Origin: Symsagittifera roscoffensis
Taxonomy: Eukaryota > Xenacoelomorpha > Acoela > Convolutidae
Length of the DNA: 47,691 nucleotides
NCBI RefSeq assembly: GCF_963678635.1
Contig: NW_026970740.1
Location: 1 to 47,691, forward strand
Direction of reading: 5' to 3'
Both the position numbers and the translations under genes were made by a program. A model generated the notes under the pieces. It searched no databases. It was not told where the DNA came from and saw nothing but the letters and a program-made list of their open reading frames with translations. Positions 9,589 to 21,436 of this stretch are shown piece by piece. Within the stretch, counting starts at the first letter, position 1. Each line of letters begins with the position of its first letter.

Positions 9589-9777
9589 TTGATTTCCAAA
9601 ATTATAAATCGAGATACTCGAGATACGCACCCCCGAGGAAGTCTGGACTACAAGTACCAAAAGGACTACGGCAAGACGATTCAGACGACCCAACCAGAAG
9701 TGCTGACTTGGACAAAAATCAAGGGCAACCATACATACAAATCAGCCACTGACCTTAGTAAGAAGATAAAATATTGA
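9589..9777 (+). CDS. Small ORF at the head of repeat copy 1, unknown
   Basis: A 62-codon frame opening at a TTG, with no ATG, and reading SLDYKYQKDYGKTIQTTQ... then TWTKIKGNHTYKSATDLSKK before a TGA. Composition is protein-like (Lys, Thr, Tyr), and the part from about 9630 could be a terminal exon. The identical frame recurs at 15211-15399. In copy 0 the same stretch (about 220-410) is disrupted by extra bases. No homology recognised; could be chance. Confidence 0.2.
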   Translation: MISKIINRDTRDTHPRGSLDYKYQKDYGKTIQTTQPEVLTWTKIKGNHTYKSATDLSKKIKY

Positions 9778-10212
9778 TGAACAAAATAAGATTAGCTCAA
9801 CCTCCCCTCATAGGTATATTTCTTTAAGCTGTTCGATTCATTTATATAATCTAATAACCCAGTGCTTTGTATCTAACCAACTAATTAATTCATACCTTTT
9901 CTAACTATTGTTTCTACTCTACTTTTTGTCAAGACAATTTGACGATTAAAGGTGAGACTTATAACTTAGGATAAAATTACTAAGCATTCAACCAGCAATG
10001 ATCGCTTAGTAAACTAGTTTTCTCGAACAAAATTTGTTAAATATCAAACAAAACTTATTGAATCTAGGTGCGCGATTTAGATTTTTGATATATTACCACG
10101 CGCGCAAATTTCACTATGCACTTAAAATATCCTGTGGAGGAATGATTCAAGAAGAAATGTTTCAAGAAATTATTTTTTTTTCTTCTTTTTAGATTTTTTT
10201 TGAAAATTTAAA

Positions 10213-10696
10213 AAGCAGTTGGAAAATTCATTGCGTCGCCCTGATATGAGCAATCTTGTTTCAGGTTTAAGCATTCCTTTAAAGTTTTTTAGTTCATTGG
10301 AGGAAGCAGATTTTATCAGATTTATGTTTTTACAGTTTCAAAAATGTCCTCTTTTCAGTGCTTTTCAACATGGCTTCTTGTCTCGTAATGAATTGCGTGG
10401 CCCATAATTAGTTCAACTCCAGCACGCAATCTTATTAACGGCGAACAGTTGGGCTTTGGACTTTTTCGAGGGAGGATGGCAAATTTTGAAAAAAAAATCT
10501 ACACTTTTTAAGCCAATCCAATTGATTATCCGAGCTATGCCAAAACGCACCTGAAGGACCTGTTCGACAAAAATTTCTTCACCCTTGGCATAGCTTTGAA
10601 AAACAGCAGGCAGAAAAGAGATATTATATAATTTTTGGAAGGTGTTAGACAAAAAAGATTCTCTGCTCAAGGACAGCATATATATTGGCCTTAAGC
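10213..10696 (+). pseudogene. Decayed counterpart of the 842-1375 ORF (copy 1)
   Basis: Same ORF as in copy 0 but further decayed. The shared TAA follows NELRGP at 10405-10407. A one-base deletion follows near 10521 (caattg for caaattg), a new TAA appears near 10629 (tataat for tagaat), and another base is lost near 10670. The identical version lies at 15835-16318 in copy 2. No domain known. Confidence 0.3.
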
Positions 10697-13678
10697 TCCA
10701 GTAGAAAAGTTTTCGAGCTCCATTTTTTTGCTTGAAAATTGGTTTTTGTAAAAACGTTCGAAAGAAAAGGTCGGTCCTCGGCTGTTGAATCTTAGGAGAA
10801 AACGGGCTTTCCCCCTAAATCCTCCCCTGCAAGCCAGCTACAATCAATTTTTCAAAATTGTAATCAAGTTTCACAATCCAAGTTTTAAAATTGTCATGAA
10901 AATTACAATTAGGTTATATAGACAAGCTTTCGGAAATTTTCATGCTTTGCGGTCTTGGCCGAACTTTTGTCCATCGTAAACTTGTGGTAGATTTCTAATT
11001 AGAACCCTCAGAATTAATTAGAGTTCTCTGATATAACTTAACTCTCTTCGACATTGCTAATGGCGCCCAAATATCAGACTTTAAAATTAATTAGGGCACA
11101 TTTGCTCTTCTTCAGCAATCATGCAAACTAAACAAGAACTGTTTGAGAAGAGTGGGATTAATTTCGGAAGGAAATCAGCAAATTCATTCAGAAATTCATT
11201 TTCTTCCAATGTTGACCTTTTAATTTCTCATCCGTTTGCATATTTTATGCTCAAATTGAAATTACATAGTCTTGAATTTTTTTTGCTGCAATTGTCGCTA
11301 AAAACCGGGAAATATTTATTCATTTGGCTTTAAATGGTTTGAGAAAAGCAGATACAGACAGAGCTTATCTTTTGTTTTTTTTCAATAGTGTACTTGTTTC
11401 CTGTAATTAAACATCTAGGCTCATCATTATATGCATTAATTTCAGGTATTGAATTTTCATGTTTTTTGACATTTTAACATTTTAATCAAATTGATGTATT
11501 TTGTGACTACATATATGACCTGAATGATTATTAAATTCGTTAAAAAAAGTAGATGACTACTCCATTTAAACCATCTCACAGCTTTTCTCCCACCTGAAAA
11601 AAAATATCTCATTGCACTAGCTACCCAGTTTGAGGTTATAGTAGTTTCGGCCGGGTTTTGATATGTTTGCACAACTTCGACCATGTATGTCTTGAAATTC
11701 AGGTATGTTTTGATTTTCTTGCATTTTTTAACTTTTATTTTTTTTTGATTTTCTAATAAACAATGATCAATTTTGTCCTATCAAACCTATATTTATTTCA
11801 ATCATGTTAAAATGAAGCTGAATGGAGGGTTGAAACTTTTTTCCTTTCTTGACTAGTAACATGTGCTCTCGAGAAAAAATAATTTGAATATCTCGAACGA
11901 AACATCTCGGAATAACCAAAACTTCTTATCATACAGTTTCCATAAATGAAAAGCCTTCAGTTCTACAAATCCACCTAGTTCCATAGTAGAAAACAAATTT
12001 CAAATCTCTAATATGAGTATTTTTCTATATAGAGAGTTGTGTGCTAGCATATTTTTCAAAACTCAAAAATTGATATTTTCTGAGTTTCGCTTCATATTTT
12101 TGTGCTTTGTCAGAAAACACAACAACAAAGGTGTTCTTCCGAACAAGAAAACCCATTGATTGAGCGGCAATAATCTCACAGACAAAATGGATTTGGAGAT
12201 TATCAATAAGTAACAATCAGAACTATTACTAACAAGCGTATTATTAAACAAAACAAGAAAACTAACGGGTTCGGTAACAAAAAATCTCACAGATAAAATT
12301 TTTCAGAACCAGAGCAGGTCTAAAAAATTTTCGAGTAAGGAGTAATTTATCATAAGTTTTAGAAAATTTTGTCGACTTTTATTTTAGGTAGACTGAATTG
12401 ACTTTTTTCCGAGCGCTCCCATAAAACTAAAAAGACCCTATTTGGAAAATAACAAGGTCGAACACGCCGTTGTATAAGGCAATGGCCAAAAAATTCATAT
12501 TTCAGTTTCTTAACTCAAATGACATTTTGTGTCAACCGCAACAGTTTTTTTTGTTGCAACAACTTAAGTTTCAGACAAGGTTCCCTCAAATAAAACCCGG
12601 ACTTTTTTCAAGAAAATTTCAACTCGATTTTGTCGCAACTTTCAGGCTAAATTTTTAGTCCACGGAATTCCTGAGATATCTTTCTTAACTTATAGAGGTC
12701 CACTGAAATGAAGTTTGCGTAGTAATTTGATGTGTATCCTTTTGAGAGGGTAGTTTTATCTTGGGCGTCAATTTGTTGCTCAAAATACCTAAAAATAGAG
12801 AATAATAAAAAATGAGCTGTCTTTTAACTTGTCTGTGATGGTTATTTTTGAAATATATTCGAGTAAAATTGGATTTGTTTCAATTATCACCATCCGAGTT
12901 TCTTTTCAACTGAATTCGACTAGTTTCGTTTTGTTTCGATTATGCTCATTATGTGCCTTGAGTTTGTTCTGTTTTTATTGAAACGCAAATTTTTTTGCGA
13001 TTTATACAAAAAATCTTTTATAAAAGCTCATAATTCTCGCAAGAGTCTTAAAATCTAATACGATTCGTATGAAAAATGAATTAGGATGTAAAATTTTTAA
13101 TAAATGAATGTATAATGTCTTGTATTTTAGTACGTTTTAGTTTCTGCTTGTCTCTAGACTGCGGAATGAAATATTCAGTCATAAAAAAACGAAAAAAGTT
13201 TAGGGATATCGCACAAATCCATGAAAATATAAGATTTCATAGTTTGAGTAATGATTTTTCAACAAACTTTCAAAAAGGGTGGATAGGATAGGGTTTATAG
13301 TTAGAATAAAAAAGTTTTGCTTACATAGTTTGATTGAAGTTCATATATTATATGCCACCAGTAAAGTTTTGCTAGGTTGAGGGAATACAAAATCTTATAA
13401 AAGCTTTTGAAGAATTTTATAAGACTTTGGCTTGATCGGAACTGCAGCTTGACGATAAAAACCTAGCCAAAAGTTATGCAGAAACTTGCAAAGTCTTGCA
13501 GTTTAAACTTAGTTTCAAAATAATTCAAAAAAGGCTCATAATAAGCTTATAATAGTAGTCTTGCAAATAAACCATTAAACCATAAAAAGCTATTTTTAAT
13601 CCATTTAATTTAAATTTTATCGCCAATTTTTTAAAAATTTTTGGCGCCATTTTAGGATTATTGAATAAACTTCAGGAA

Positions 13679-14092
13679 ATGAGAAAAATTCTACAAAATG
13701 TTCGAAAAAACGTTTTTGATTTTTTATTCTTAATTCTTTTTCTTCTAGGAGGAAAATTGTTGTCAATGTACCTAAATTACCATTTCTATGGAAGTTCTTG
13801 GCTGTCGCTCAGATCCTCTCATCATATCACGCAAAAAAAAACAACGCATTATGAACATTATGAAGAAAACGTTTGTTTTTATGATTATGGTCAAAACTTT
13901 CTGTGCTACTGCAAAGCAACCGGCTATTTTGATGAATGTTGTTGTTTGAATGGACAATATTTCGATTTCCAGGCTTTTAAAGACCGGATGAAGCTTTTTC
14001 TATCGAGTTCGACCTGTGCATGCAATGCAGCGCTATACTATTGGCATCAAAATGGAGAGAAGATCTCGGAGAAGATCGGCGTTGAAAAGTAA
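13679..14092 (+). CDS. Putative membrane-anchored cysteine-rich small protein (copy 1)
   Basis: The ATG at 13679 gives 137 aa. A strongly hydrophobic segment (VFDFLFLILFLLGGKLL) lies at about residues 13-30, a signal anchor or signal peptide. A predicted extracellular part follows with eight cysteines including a CCC triplet, spaced C-x9-C-x-C-x8-CCC-x24-C-x-C. The pattern suits a small disulfide-stabilised protein. It ends in a charged tail and TAA. An inverted repeat CGCCAA...TTGGCG sits at about 13620-13647 upstream. An internal ttcttctag could also be a 3' splice site, which would shorten the coding part. No family recognised; may be a chance ORF. Confidence 0.3.
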   Translation: MRKILQNVRKNVFDFLFLILFLLGGKLLSMYLNYHFYGSSWLSLRSSHHITQKKTTHYEHYEENVCFYDYGQNFLCYCKATGYFDECCCLNGQYFDFQAFKDRMKLFLSSSTCACNAALYYWHQNGEKISEKIGVEK

Positions 14093-14992
14093 CGATCAGT
14101 TTGTGTTATATCACTGTAGAAAAATGAAACTACGCTTTAAAAAAATTCAAATTTTAGTATTCTTCAAATCAATTATTCACAAATCAATGGCAGAATAAGA
14201 CTTTTTTGAAAACTGATATCCGTGCTTCTATTCTTAGACAAAACTGTCAAAACACAGCCAAATCTTCCATCCTTGCAATCAGGTCTCTTCCAGCTTAAAA
14301 TGTCTCAAGTTTGTCGCAAATCCAGAGGGCAGACGGTACCCTTGAAAATAACTGAATTTTTTTCAAATTGAGAGGCGTCGCACAGAAATTATACAAGTTA
14401 ACAAGTTTGAAGTATTCAGATCAAACTCTCGGGTGAGCGTATATAAGGTAATCCTTGCCGCTAATTTCCCCTCAAAACCTTAATCTGACCATTGTCACTT
14501 TTAAGGCCTCTTGTTAAAGTAAAACAGTCCCTATTTTAAATTCACGCCTCAAAACAGTATAAATCTTCCTTTCAGAGCAGTTTTATTGGCATTTTTCTGA
14601 AATTTATCCTAGCCCCAGAAGAAAATCAGAGTTTTTAAATTTTCTGATAGTTGTGTTGGTTTAATTAAATTAGAAAGTTGCTTCCTGAAATTGAGCGTTA
14701 TATTTTCCTCAATTCGCTAAGGGCGATTGCCGAATTAAGCAAGTAGCCCCACACCCTTGCTTTTTACAAGAGCCCTGATCAAGTAAAGAAGTCTCAAATT
14801 GTAACTTCAGGCTACCACAAATAAGCTGATTTGAAATTCTACGTTAATGCACTACAATCCTTCCGGTTATTAGATGTTTCAAATTACGTGAGAAGGTATT
14901 TGTGACTATCCAATCAATTTTATGGAATTCAAACGGATTTTGTAGACGACTTGTTTCTTAATACTAATTTTTTGTATACAAAGTTACTCTCC
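14093..14992. other. Non-coding tail of repeat copy 1
   Basis: No gene seen. It ends in a T-rich stretch and ttactctcc, which directly abuts the aaacctgag start of copy 2. The same 900 bp closes copy 2 at 19715-20614. Confidence 0.5.
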
Positions 14993-17900
14993 AAACCTGA
15001 GTAATTAAAGATTGAATCAGCCGCCGGCTTATGCTTATGAGCAAAAGGACTGGCCTGAAATCTTCAGTGTTTCATTTTGCTCAGTCAGCAGCAAGTCATT
15101 TCTCTTCAGTCAAATCTTTAAAAAATAAATAATTTTTCTTTTTTGCCCTAACACTAAAATTAATCTAGCCCTTTTCATTTATAAAAAGAGAATAAATTCT
15201 CAGTTTAAATTTGATTTCCAAAATTATAAATCGAGATACTCGAGATACGCACCCCCGAGGAAGTCTGGACTACAAGTACCAAAAGGACTACGGCAAGACG
15301 ATTCAGACGACCCAACCAGAAGTGCTGACTTGGACAAAAATCAAGGGCAACCATACATACAAATCAGCCACTGACCTTAGTAAGAAGATAAAATATTGAT
15401 GAACAAAATAAGATTAGCTCAACCTCCCCTCATAGGTATATTTCTTTAAGCTGTTCGATTCATTTATATAATCTAATAACCCAGTGCTTTGTATCTAACC
15501 AACTAATTAATTCATACCTTTTCTAACTATTGTTTCTACTCTACTTTTTGTCAAGACAATTTGACGATTAAAGGTGAGACTTATAACTTAGGATAAAATT
15601 ACTAAGCATTCAACCAGCAATGATCGCTTAGTAAACTAGTTTTCTCGAACAAAATTTGTTAAATATCAAACAAAACTTATTGAATCTAGGTGCGCGATTT
15701 AGATTTTTGATATATTACCACGCGCGCAAATTTCACTATGCACTTAAAATATCCTGTGGAGGAATGATTCAAGAAGAAATGTTTCAAGAAATTATTTTTT
15801 TTTCTTCTTTTTAGATTTTTTTTGAAAATTTAAAAAGCAGTTGGAAAATTCATTGCGTCGCCCTGATATGAGCAATCTTGTTTCAGGTTTAAGCATTCCT
15901 TTAAAGTTTTTTAGTTCATTGGAGGAAGCAGATTTTATCAGATTTATGTTTTTACAGTTTCAAAAATGTCCTCTTTTCAGTGCTTTTCAACATGGCTTCT
16001 TGTCTCGTAATGAATTGCGTGGCCCATAATTAGTTCAACTCCAGCACGCAATCTTATTAACGGCGAACAGTTGGGCTTTGGACTTTTTCGAGGGAGGATG
16101 GCAAATTTTGAAAAAAAAATCTACACTTTTTAAGCCAATCCAATTGATTATCCGAGCTATGCCAAAACGCACCTGAAGGACCTGTTCGACAAAAATTTCT
16201 TCACCCTTGGCATAGCTTTGAAAAACAGCAGGCAGAAAAGAGATATTATATAATTTTTGGAAGGTGTTAGACAAAAAAGATTCTCTGCTCAAGGACAGCA
16301 TATATATTGGCCTTAAGCTCCAGTAGAAAAGTTTTCGAGCTCCATTTTTTTGCTTGAAAATTGGTTTTTGTAAAAACGTTCGAAAGAAAAGGTCGGTCCT
16401 CGGCTGTTGAATCTTAGGAGAAAACGGGCTTTCCCCCTAAATCCTCCCCTGCAAGCCAGCTACAATCAATTTTTCAAAATTGTAATCAAGTTTCACAATC
16501 CAAGTTTTAAAATTGTCATGAAAATTACAATTAGGTTATATAGACAAGCTTTCGGAAATTTTCATGCTTTGCGGTCTTGGCCGAACTTTTGTCCATCGTA
16601 AACTTGTGGTAGATTTCTAATTAGAACCCTCAGAATTAATTAGAGTTCTCTGATATAACTTAACTCTCTTCGACATTGCTAATGGCGCCCAAATATCAGA
16701 CTTTAAAATTAATTAGGGCACATTTGCTCTTCTTCAGCAATCATGCAAACTAAACAAGAACTGTTTGAGAAGAGTGGGATTAATTTCGGAAGGAAATCAG
16801 CAAATTCATTCAGAAATTCATTTTCTTCCAATGTTGACCTTTTAATTTCTCATCCGTTTGCATATTTTATGCTCAAATTGAAATTACATAGTCTTGAATT
16901 TTTTTTGCTGCAATTGTCGCTAAAAACCGGGAAATATTTATTCATTTGGCTTTAAATGGTTTGAGAAAAGCAGATACAGACAGAGCTTATCTTTTGTTTT
17001 TTTTCAATAGTGTACTTGTTTCCTGTAATTAAACATCTAGGCTCATCATTATATGCATTAATTTCAGGTATTGAATTTTCATGTTTTTTGACATTTTAAC
17101 ATTTTAATCAAATTGATGTATTTTGTGACTACATATATGACCTGAATGATTATTAAATTCGTTAAAAAAAGTAGATGACTACTCCATTTAAACCATCTCA
17201 CAGCTTTTCTCCCACCTGAAAAAAAATATCTCATTGCACTAGCTACCCAGTTTGAGGTTATAGTAGTTTCGGCCGGGTTTTGATATGTTTGCACAACTTC
17301 GACCATGTATGTCTTGAAATTCAGGTATGTTTTGATTTTCTTGCATTTTTTAACTTTTATTTTTTTTTGATTTTCTAATAAACAATGATCAATTTTGTCC
17401 TATCAAACCTATATTTATTTCAATCATGTTAAAATGAAGCTGAATGGAGGGTTGAAACTTTTTTCCTTTCTTGACTAGTAACATGTGCTCTCGAGAAAAA
17501 ATAATTTGAATATCTCGAACGAAACATCTCGGAATAACCAAAACTTCTTATCATACAGTTTCCATAAATGAAAAGCCTTCAGTTCTACAAATCCACCTAG
17601 TTCCATAGTAGAAAACAAATTTCAAATCTCTAATATGAGTATTTTTCTATATAGAGAGTTGTGTGCTAGCATATTTTTCAAAACTCAAAAATTGATATTT
17701 TCTGAGTTTCGCTTCATATTTTTGTGCTTTGTCAGAAAACACAACAACAAAGGTGTTCTTCCGAACAAGAAAACCCATTGATTGAGCGGCAATAATCTCA
17801 CAGACAAAATGGATTTGGAGATTATCAATAAGTAACAATCAGAACTATTACTAACAAGCGTATTATTAAACAAAACAAGAAAACTAACGGGTTCGGTAAC

Positions 17901-20614
17901 AAAAAATCTCACAGATAAAATTTTTCAGAACCAGAGCAGGTCTAAAAAATTTTCGAGTAAGGAGTAATTTATCATAAGTTTTAGAAAATTTTGTCGACTT
18001 TTATTTTAGGTAGACTGAATTGACTTTTTTCCGAGCGCTCCCATAAAACTAAAAAGACCCTATTTGGAAAATAACAAGGTCGAACACGCCGTTGTATAAG
18101 GCAATGGCCAAAAAATTCATATTTCAGTTTCTTAACTCAAATGACATTTTGTGTCAACCGCAACAGTTTTTTTTGTTGCAACAACTTAAGTTTCAGACAA
18201 GGTTCCCTCAAATAAAACCCGGACTTTTTTCAAGAAAATTTCAACTCGATTTTGTCGCAACTTTCAGGCTAAATTTTTAGTCCACGGAATTCCTGAGATA
18301 TCTTTCTTAACTTATAGAGGTCCACTGAAATGAAGTTTGCGTAGTAATTTGATGTGTATCCTTTTGAGAGGGTAGTTTTATCTTGGGCGTCAATTTGTTG
18401 CTCAAAATACCTAAAAATAGAGAATAATAAAAAATGAGCTGTCTTTTAACTTGTCTGTGATGGTTATTTTTGAAATATATTCGAGTAAAATTGGATTTGT
18501 TTCAATTATCACCATCCGAGTTTCTTTTCAACTGAATTCGACTAGTTTCGTTTTGTTTCGATTATGCTCATTATGTGCCTTGAGTTTGTTCTGTTTTTAT
18601 TGAAACGCAAATTTTTTTGCGATTTATACAAAAAATCTTTTATAAAAGCTCATAATTCTCGCAAGAGTCTTAAAATCTAATACGATTCGTATGAAAAATG
18701 AATTAGGATGTAAAATTTTTAATAAATGAATGTATAATGTCTTGTATTTTAGTACGTTTTAGTTTCTGCTTGTCTCTAGACTGCGGAATGAAATATTCAG
18801 TCATAAAAAAACGAAAAAAGTTTAGGGATATCGCACAAATCCATGAAAATATAAGATTTCATAGTTTGAGTAATGATTTTTCAACAAACTTTCAAAAAGG
18901 GTGGATAGGATAGGGTTTATAGTTAGAATAAAAAAGTTTTGCTTACATAGTTTGATTGAAGTTCATATATTATATGCCACCAGTAAAGTTTTGCTAGGTT
19001 GAGGGAATACAAAATCTTATAAAAGCTTTTGAAGAATTTTATAAGACTTTGGCTTGATCGGAACTGCAGCTTGACGATAAAAACCTAGCCAAAAGTTATG
19101 CAGAAACTTGCAAAGTCTTGCAGTTTAAACTTAGTTTCAAAATAATTCAAAAAAGGCTCATAATAAGCTTATAATAGTAGTCTTGCAAATAAACCATTAA
19201 ACCATAAAAAGCTATTTTTAATCCATTTAATTTAAATTTTATCGCCAATTTTTTAAAAATTTTTGGCGCCATTTTAGGATTATTGAATAAACTTCAGGAA
19301 ATGAGAAAAATTCTACAAAATGTTCGAAAAAACGTTTTTGATTTTTTATTCTTAATTCTTTTTCTTCTAGGAGGAAAATTGTTGTCAATGTACCTAAATT
19401 ACCATTTCTATGGAAGTTCTTGGCTGTCGCTCAGATCCTCTCATCATATCACGCAAAAAAAAACAACGCATTATGAACATTATGAAGAAAACGTTTGTTT
19501 TTATGATTATGGTCAAAACTTTCTGTGCTACTGCAAAGCAACCGGCTATTTTGATGAATGTTGTTGTTTGAATGGACAATATTTCGATTTCCAGGCTTTT
19601 AAAGACCGGATGAAGCTTTTTCTATCGAGTTCGACCTGTGCATGCAATGCAGCGCTATACTATTGGCATCAAAATGGAGAGAAGATCTCGGAGAAGATCG
19701 GCGTTGAAAAGTAACGATCAGTTTGTGTTATATCACTGTAGAAAAATGAAACTACGCTTTTAAAAAATTCAAATTTTAGTATTCTTCAAATCAATTATTC
19801 ACAAATCAATGGCAGAATAAGACTTTTTTGAAAACTGATATCCGTGCTTCTATTCTTAGACAAAACTGTCAAAACACAGCCAAATCTTCCATCCTTGCAA
19901 TCAGGTCTCTTCCAGCTTAAAATGTCTCAAGTTTGTCGCAAATCCAGAGGGCAGACGGTACCCTTGAAAATAACTGAATTTTTTTCAAATTGAGAGGCGT
20001 CGCACAGAAATTATACAAGTTAACAAGTTTGAAGTATTCAGATCAAACTCTCGGGTGAGCGTATATAAGGTAATCCTTGCCGCTAATTTCCCCTCAAAAC
20101 CTTAATCTGACCATTGTCACTTTTAAGGCCTCTTGTTAAAGTAAAACAGTCCCTATTTTAAATTCACGCCTCAAAACAGTATAAATCTTCCTTTCAGAGC
20201 AGTTTTATTGGCATTTTTCTGAAATTTATCCTAGCCCCAGAAGAAAATCAGAGTTTTTAAATTTTCTGATAGTTGTGTTGGTTTAATTAAATTAGAAAGT
20301 TGCTTCCTGAAATTGAGCGTTATATTTTCCTCAATTCGCTAAGGGCGATTGCCGAATTAAGCAAGTAGCCCCACACCCTTGCTTTTTACAAGAGCCCTGA
20401 TCAAGTAAAGAAGTCTCAAATTGTAACTTCAGGCTACCACAAATAAGCTGATTTGAAATTCTACGTTAATGCACTACAATCCTTCCGGTTATTAGATGTT
20501 TCAAATTACGTGAGAAGGTATTTGTGACTATCCAATCAATTTTATGGAATTCAAACGGATTTTGTAGACGACTTGTTTCTTAATACTAATTTTTTGTATA
20601 CAAAGTTACTCTCC
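14993..20614. repeat. 5,622-bp tandem repeat, copy 2
   Basis: Head-to-tail duplicate of 9371-14992. It carries the same small ORFs at 15211-15399, 16743-16955 and 19301-19714, and the same decayed frame at 15835-16318. The right edge is ctcc followed by aagtgttg, while copy 2 itself starts with aaacctg. The two share only aa, so the junction shows at most 2 bp of microhomology. Near-identity means either a very recent duplication or an assembly duplication. Confidence 0.95.
19301..19714 (+). CDS. Putative membrane-anchored cysteine-rich small protein (copy 2)
   Basis: Identical to the 137-aa ORF at 13679-14092: a hydrophobic N-terminal segment, then eight cysteines including a CCC triplet. 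Because the whole block is duplicated with almost no change, its conservation here is not independent evidence for coding. Confidence 0.3.
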   Translation: MRKILQNVRKNVFDFLFLILFLLGGKLLSMYLNYHFYGSSWLSLRSSHHITQKKTTHYEHYEENVCFYDYGQNFLCYCKATGYFDECCCLNGQYFDFQAFKDRMKLFLSSSTCACNAALYYWHQNGEKISEKIGVEK

Positions 20615-21026
20615 AAGTGTTGATTTTAGTTTCAAAAAGTTTTCCGCAATATTAACTTACTCCAATTTCTACTCACATATATAAGTTCTATATAAGTACT
20701 TCAATCTCTACTCACAATTAGTTTTTTTTTTTAATTTAAGCACGCAGTGTTTTGATCTTGGAAAATCTTGCGAAGATGATGGTAAAATCTTGGATTATCC
20801 AAAAATCAGGATATCTTGAATAGATCGTGAAAGGAAAGATCTTGAAAAGACAATTATGGCACTTGGAATGACCTTGGCAAGAAACCTATGAAGCCCAAAC
20901 ATAAAAAAACTCCTTTTTGCATATTTCACAGCCCAAGATTTTGCACGATATCCTTGGTGACTTGATCGAAAGGGTTAAGCTTCCCAAAAACTTACATTGT
21001 TATTCTACTTAACTATCTATCACTGT
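20615..21026. other. Non-coding spacer between the tandem repeats and the large retroelement
   Basis: About 410 bp without an ORF. The word atcttg recurs several times between 20755 and 20860 (gatcttgg, aaatcttgc, aaatcttgg, atatcttga, agatcttga), as in a decayed short repeat. It ends at the 3' LTR of the large element. Confidence 0.5.
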
Positions 21027-21436
21027 TGAGTTAGGACCGATGGGTATAACTCATAGAGTAATTTCGGATAGGGTACACCGGCTGCTCGTCACGCTATCTT
21101 ATTTTCGGCCGGATAGATTCGTGCAACTTCTTAGTCTAATACCGATCCTAATCTTACTCTTATACTATCTAGTCTCAGGTTGTTTAACTAGTCTCTGCTA
21201 GGCTCAATAGATCTAGGGTATACTGGTTTATTGCGGCTGCTGAAGTACTCGGGAGAGTTCAACTAACTTCTAAGTTAAATTCAAATCTCTCTGGTGCTGA
21301 AATTACAAGTAATTTCAGCACTTAAAAATAAGTGGATTGTTAGTCAGATGGATCATGATTGGTTAATATTAAATACTTTACATTGGTAAAATATTTAATT
21401 TATCCAATCATAAAATGTAGTTTAGATCAGGTTCCA
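21027..21436 (-). repeat. 3' LTR
   Basis: On the minus strand it starts TGGAACC and ends CTAACTCA, giving the usual TG...CA ends. It matches 47263-47672 with 7 mismatches and no gaps. An AATAAA (minus strand) lies at 21232-21227, a plausible polyadenylation signal. Two CCAAT boxes (minus strand) flank an AT-rich imperfect palindrome near 21360-21415. A perfect 12-bp-arm hairpin is inside. The adjacent internal sequence ends in GGATGGG, only a weak polypurine tract. Confidence 0.85.
21294..21321. other. Perfect 28-bp palindrome inside the 3' LTR
   Basis: Arms GTGCTGAAATTA and TAATTTCAGCAC enclose the loop CAAG. The same palindrome is intact at 47530-47557 in the 5' LTR, although the LTRs differ elsewhere. 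On the minus strand it lies upstream of the AATAAA, so it may act in promoter binding, transcript folding or RNA packaging. Confidence 0.8.

Larger units (their letters stand above)
9371..14992. repeat. 5,622-bp tandem repeat, copy 1
   Basis: Every base from 9371 to 14992 recurs 5,622 bp downstream. The only difference I found is near 14137-14144 (ctttaaaaaaa here, cttttaaaaaa in copy 2). The first ~1.4 kb also matches 1-1410. The unit has no terminal inverted repeats and no recognised transposase. It is mostly non-coding, with short ORFs at 9589-9777, 11121-11333 (70 aa, ATG, unrecognised) and 13679-14092. A hairpin CTTATAAAA/TTTTATAAG lies at 13394-13423. Left boundary flank is ggtg, right boundary is ctcc. 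Confidence 0.95.

Noticed and set aside
1-10768. 1-1410 and 9371-10768 as LTRs of the 4504 gag element
   Set aside because: No TG...CA ends; the right copy continues in a longer 5.6-kb repeat, and similarity ends at an unrelated point.
12025-12290. Two overlapping minus-strand ORFs in the 5.6-kb repeat
   Set aside because: Short, AT-rich, mutually overlapping in different frames and lacking any domain; the tandem copy is identical and gives no support.
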